Source: Thalassobaculaceae bacterium
GTDB taxonomy: Bacteria; Pseudomonadota; Alphaproteobacteria; Thalassobaculales; Thalassobaculaceae
NCBI GenBank assembly: GCA_029212785.1
Contig: JARGOG010000003.1
Location: 33,305 to 97,304 of the forward strand
Length of the DNA: 64,000 nucleotides
Direction of reading: 5' to 3'
The notes beneath the pieces were generated by a model, which worked only from the letters and a program-made list of their open reading frames with translations, ran no database searches and was not told the origin of the DNA. Both the position numbers and the translations under genes were made by a program. How positions within the stretch are numbered: position 1 is the first letter of the stretch; each line of letters begins with the position of its first letter. Shown here in pieces: positions 62,541-64,000 of this stretch.

Positions 62541-62737
62541 GATCTGGCGGCCTGATGCAGCGGGTCGCGGGTATTTGTCGGATCAGGGTTGTAGGCCCCG
62601 TATGCCTTTGAACGCAAGGCTTGGGGCAGGGCGATCGGCACCGGTTATCAGCGCCGGCGGTTGGCGGCGGCCGGCGGCTCGTGCTAGAGCACCGCCACGT
62701 TCCAATGCACAGAGTGACGACCGAGGAGGGTTTCGCC

Positions 62738-63481
62738 GTGGCTCCACGCGCGCTGATCGCCGGAAACTGGAAGATGAACCTGGACCGCGCCGCCGGCGAG
62801 GCGCTGGCCAAGGCGCTCGCCGCCGAGGCGGCAGCCGTTTCGGTCGAGCTCGCCGTGTGCCCGCCGGCCGTCTATGTCGCCTCGGTCGGTGTGGCGCTCG
62901 GGTCGAGCGGTGTCGCGCTCGGCGCCCAGGACTGCCATGCGGCGGCCAGCGGCGCCCATACCGGCGACACCGCGGCCGAAATGCTGGCCGATCTCGGCTG
63001 CACCTACGTCATTGTCGGCCATTCCGAGCGCCGTGCCGACCATGGCGAGAGCGACGCGACCGTCCATGCCAAGGCCGAGGCGGCCCGCCGCGCCGGTCTG
63101 GTGCCGATCATCTGCGTCGGTGAGACCGAGGCCGAGCGCGATGCCGGTAGAACGCTCGACGTGGTCGAGGGCCAGGTGCGCGGGTCGGTACCGCAAGGGC
63201 TGACGGGCGCGACCCTGGTCATAGCCTACGAGCCGGTCTGGGCGATCGGCACGGGCCGCACGCCGACCGCCGATGACGTGGCGACCGTTCATGCCCATAT
63301 CCGTAAGGTGCTGGGCGAGGTCTCGGGCGACGCCGCCAACGTGCGTCTGCTCTATGGTGGCTCGGTCAAACCGGCCAATGCCGCCGAGCTGATGGCGGTC
63401 GCCAATGTGAACGGAGCACTGGTCGGTGGTGCCTCGCTCAAGGCCGGGGATTTCCTCGGTATCGCCAAGGCCACGCCGTGA
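62738..63481 (+). CDS. tpiA: triosephosphate isomerase (GTG start)
   Basis: [54 protein letters not shown]. Confidence 0.96.
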   Translation: MAPRALIAGNWKMNLDRAAGEALAKALAAEAAAVSVELAVCPPAVYVASVGVALGSSGVALGAQDCHAAASGAHTGDTAAEMLADLGCTYVIVGHSERRADHGESDATVHAKAEAARRAGLVPIICVGETEAERDAGRTLDVVEGQVRGSVPQGLTGATLVIAYEPVWAIGTGRTPTADDVATVHAHIRKVLGEVSGDAANVRLLYGGSVKPANAAELMAVANVNGALVGGASLKAGDFLGIAKATP

Positions 63482-63563
63482 CCTGCATCCGGTCTGAACG
63501 ACAGGCTGGCCAAGGCGCGCCGGAAACGCTACAAACCGCGCCGACCGAAGACCGGGGTTCGAC

Positions 63564-63887
63564 ATGGAACTGATCATTCTCACCGTCCATCTGATGATCG
63601 CGCTGGCGCTGATCGTCACCGTCCTGCTTCAGCGCAGCGAAGGCGGCGGACTTGGCATTGGCGGCGGCGGTGGCGGCGGTGGCGGCCTCGGTTCCTTCAT
63701 GTCGGCGCGAGGGACCGCGAACCTGCTGACGCGCACGACGGCGATTCTGGCCGCCTGTTTCATGGCCACCAGCATGACCCTCGCGATTCTCGCTTCCCAG
63801 ACGACGACATCTTCAATCGTCGACCAGACTCCTGCCGTTGAAGAGCCCGCCGAGCCGACTGCGCCGGCAGCCCCTCTCTCGCAGTAA
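63564..63887 (+). CDS. secG: preprotein translocase subunit SecG
   Basis: LTVHLMIALALIVTVLLQRSEGGGLGIGGGGGGGGGLGSFMSARGTANLLTRTTAILAACFM. Confidence 0.93.
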   Translation: MELIILTVHLMIALALIVTVLLQRSEGGGLGIGGGGGGGGGLGSFMSARGTANLLTRTTAILAACFMATSMTLAILASQTTTSSIVDQTPAVEEPAEPTAPAAPLSQ

Positions 63888-64000
63888 CATATTGATCCGG
63901 CGGGTGTTTTCCGCCCGTTCTCGACTGGCATCGCTTTCGCGGCGCCGGATGGTCACAACGCGTGCTTGGATTGCGCTCGATGATGTATAAGGAACGCCCA

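Noticed and set aside
1-64000. CRISPR arrays, transposases, integrases, prophage or defence genes
   Set aside because: No direct-repeat arrays, IS termini or related proteins in the ORF set; the three tRNA loci have no integrase neighbours

Overview
This 64 kb window is a dense, high-GC housekeeping region of an alphaproteobacterial chromosome. Gene content suggests Rhodospirillales-like, which is inference only. From left to right it carries: an MscS-type channel, a Gfo/Idh oxidoreductase, a sensor adenylate cyclase, prfC and malonyl-CoA decarboxylase; tRNA-Leu with tig-clpP-clpX-lon-hup; tRNA-Val and tRNA-Asp; a complete nuoA-N operon; coaX-rnj-mce-DUF1467; gcdH, mucR, rpiB and glyA; nrdR-ribD-ribE-ribBX-ribH-nusB-thiL-fliL-like; an MFS gene, hppA, bamE, a cytochrome c chaperone-like gene, DUF177, plsX, fabH, ihfA and a MerR gene; tRNA-Pro; and an aldolase, a second MFS gene, trpE, ppiD, tpiA and secG. 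I saw no phage, transposon, CRISPR or obvious defence island. The strongest non-coding signal is a small-RNA gene at about 35741-35860. It has a promoter, three stem-loops, an exposed UUUCCUCCCU motif and a terminator, and it resembles the alphaproteobacterial MmgR/suhB (alpha-r8) family. Other points worth checking are a mucR terminator encoded inside the 3' end of a convergent gene, a probable ATT start codon in a cytochrome c chaperone gene, paired palindromic repeats upstream of bamE, a 17-histidine insertion in trigger factor, and AT-rich rare-codon islands in prfC and the fliL-like gene. All calls come from reading the sequence and ORF translations; no searches were run.
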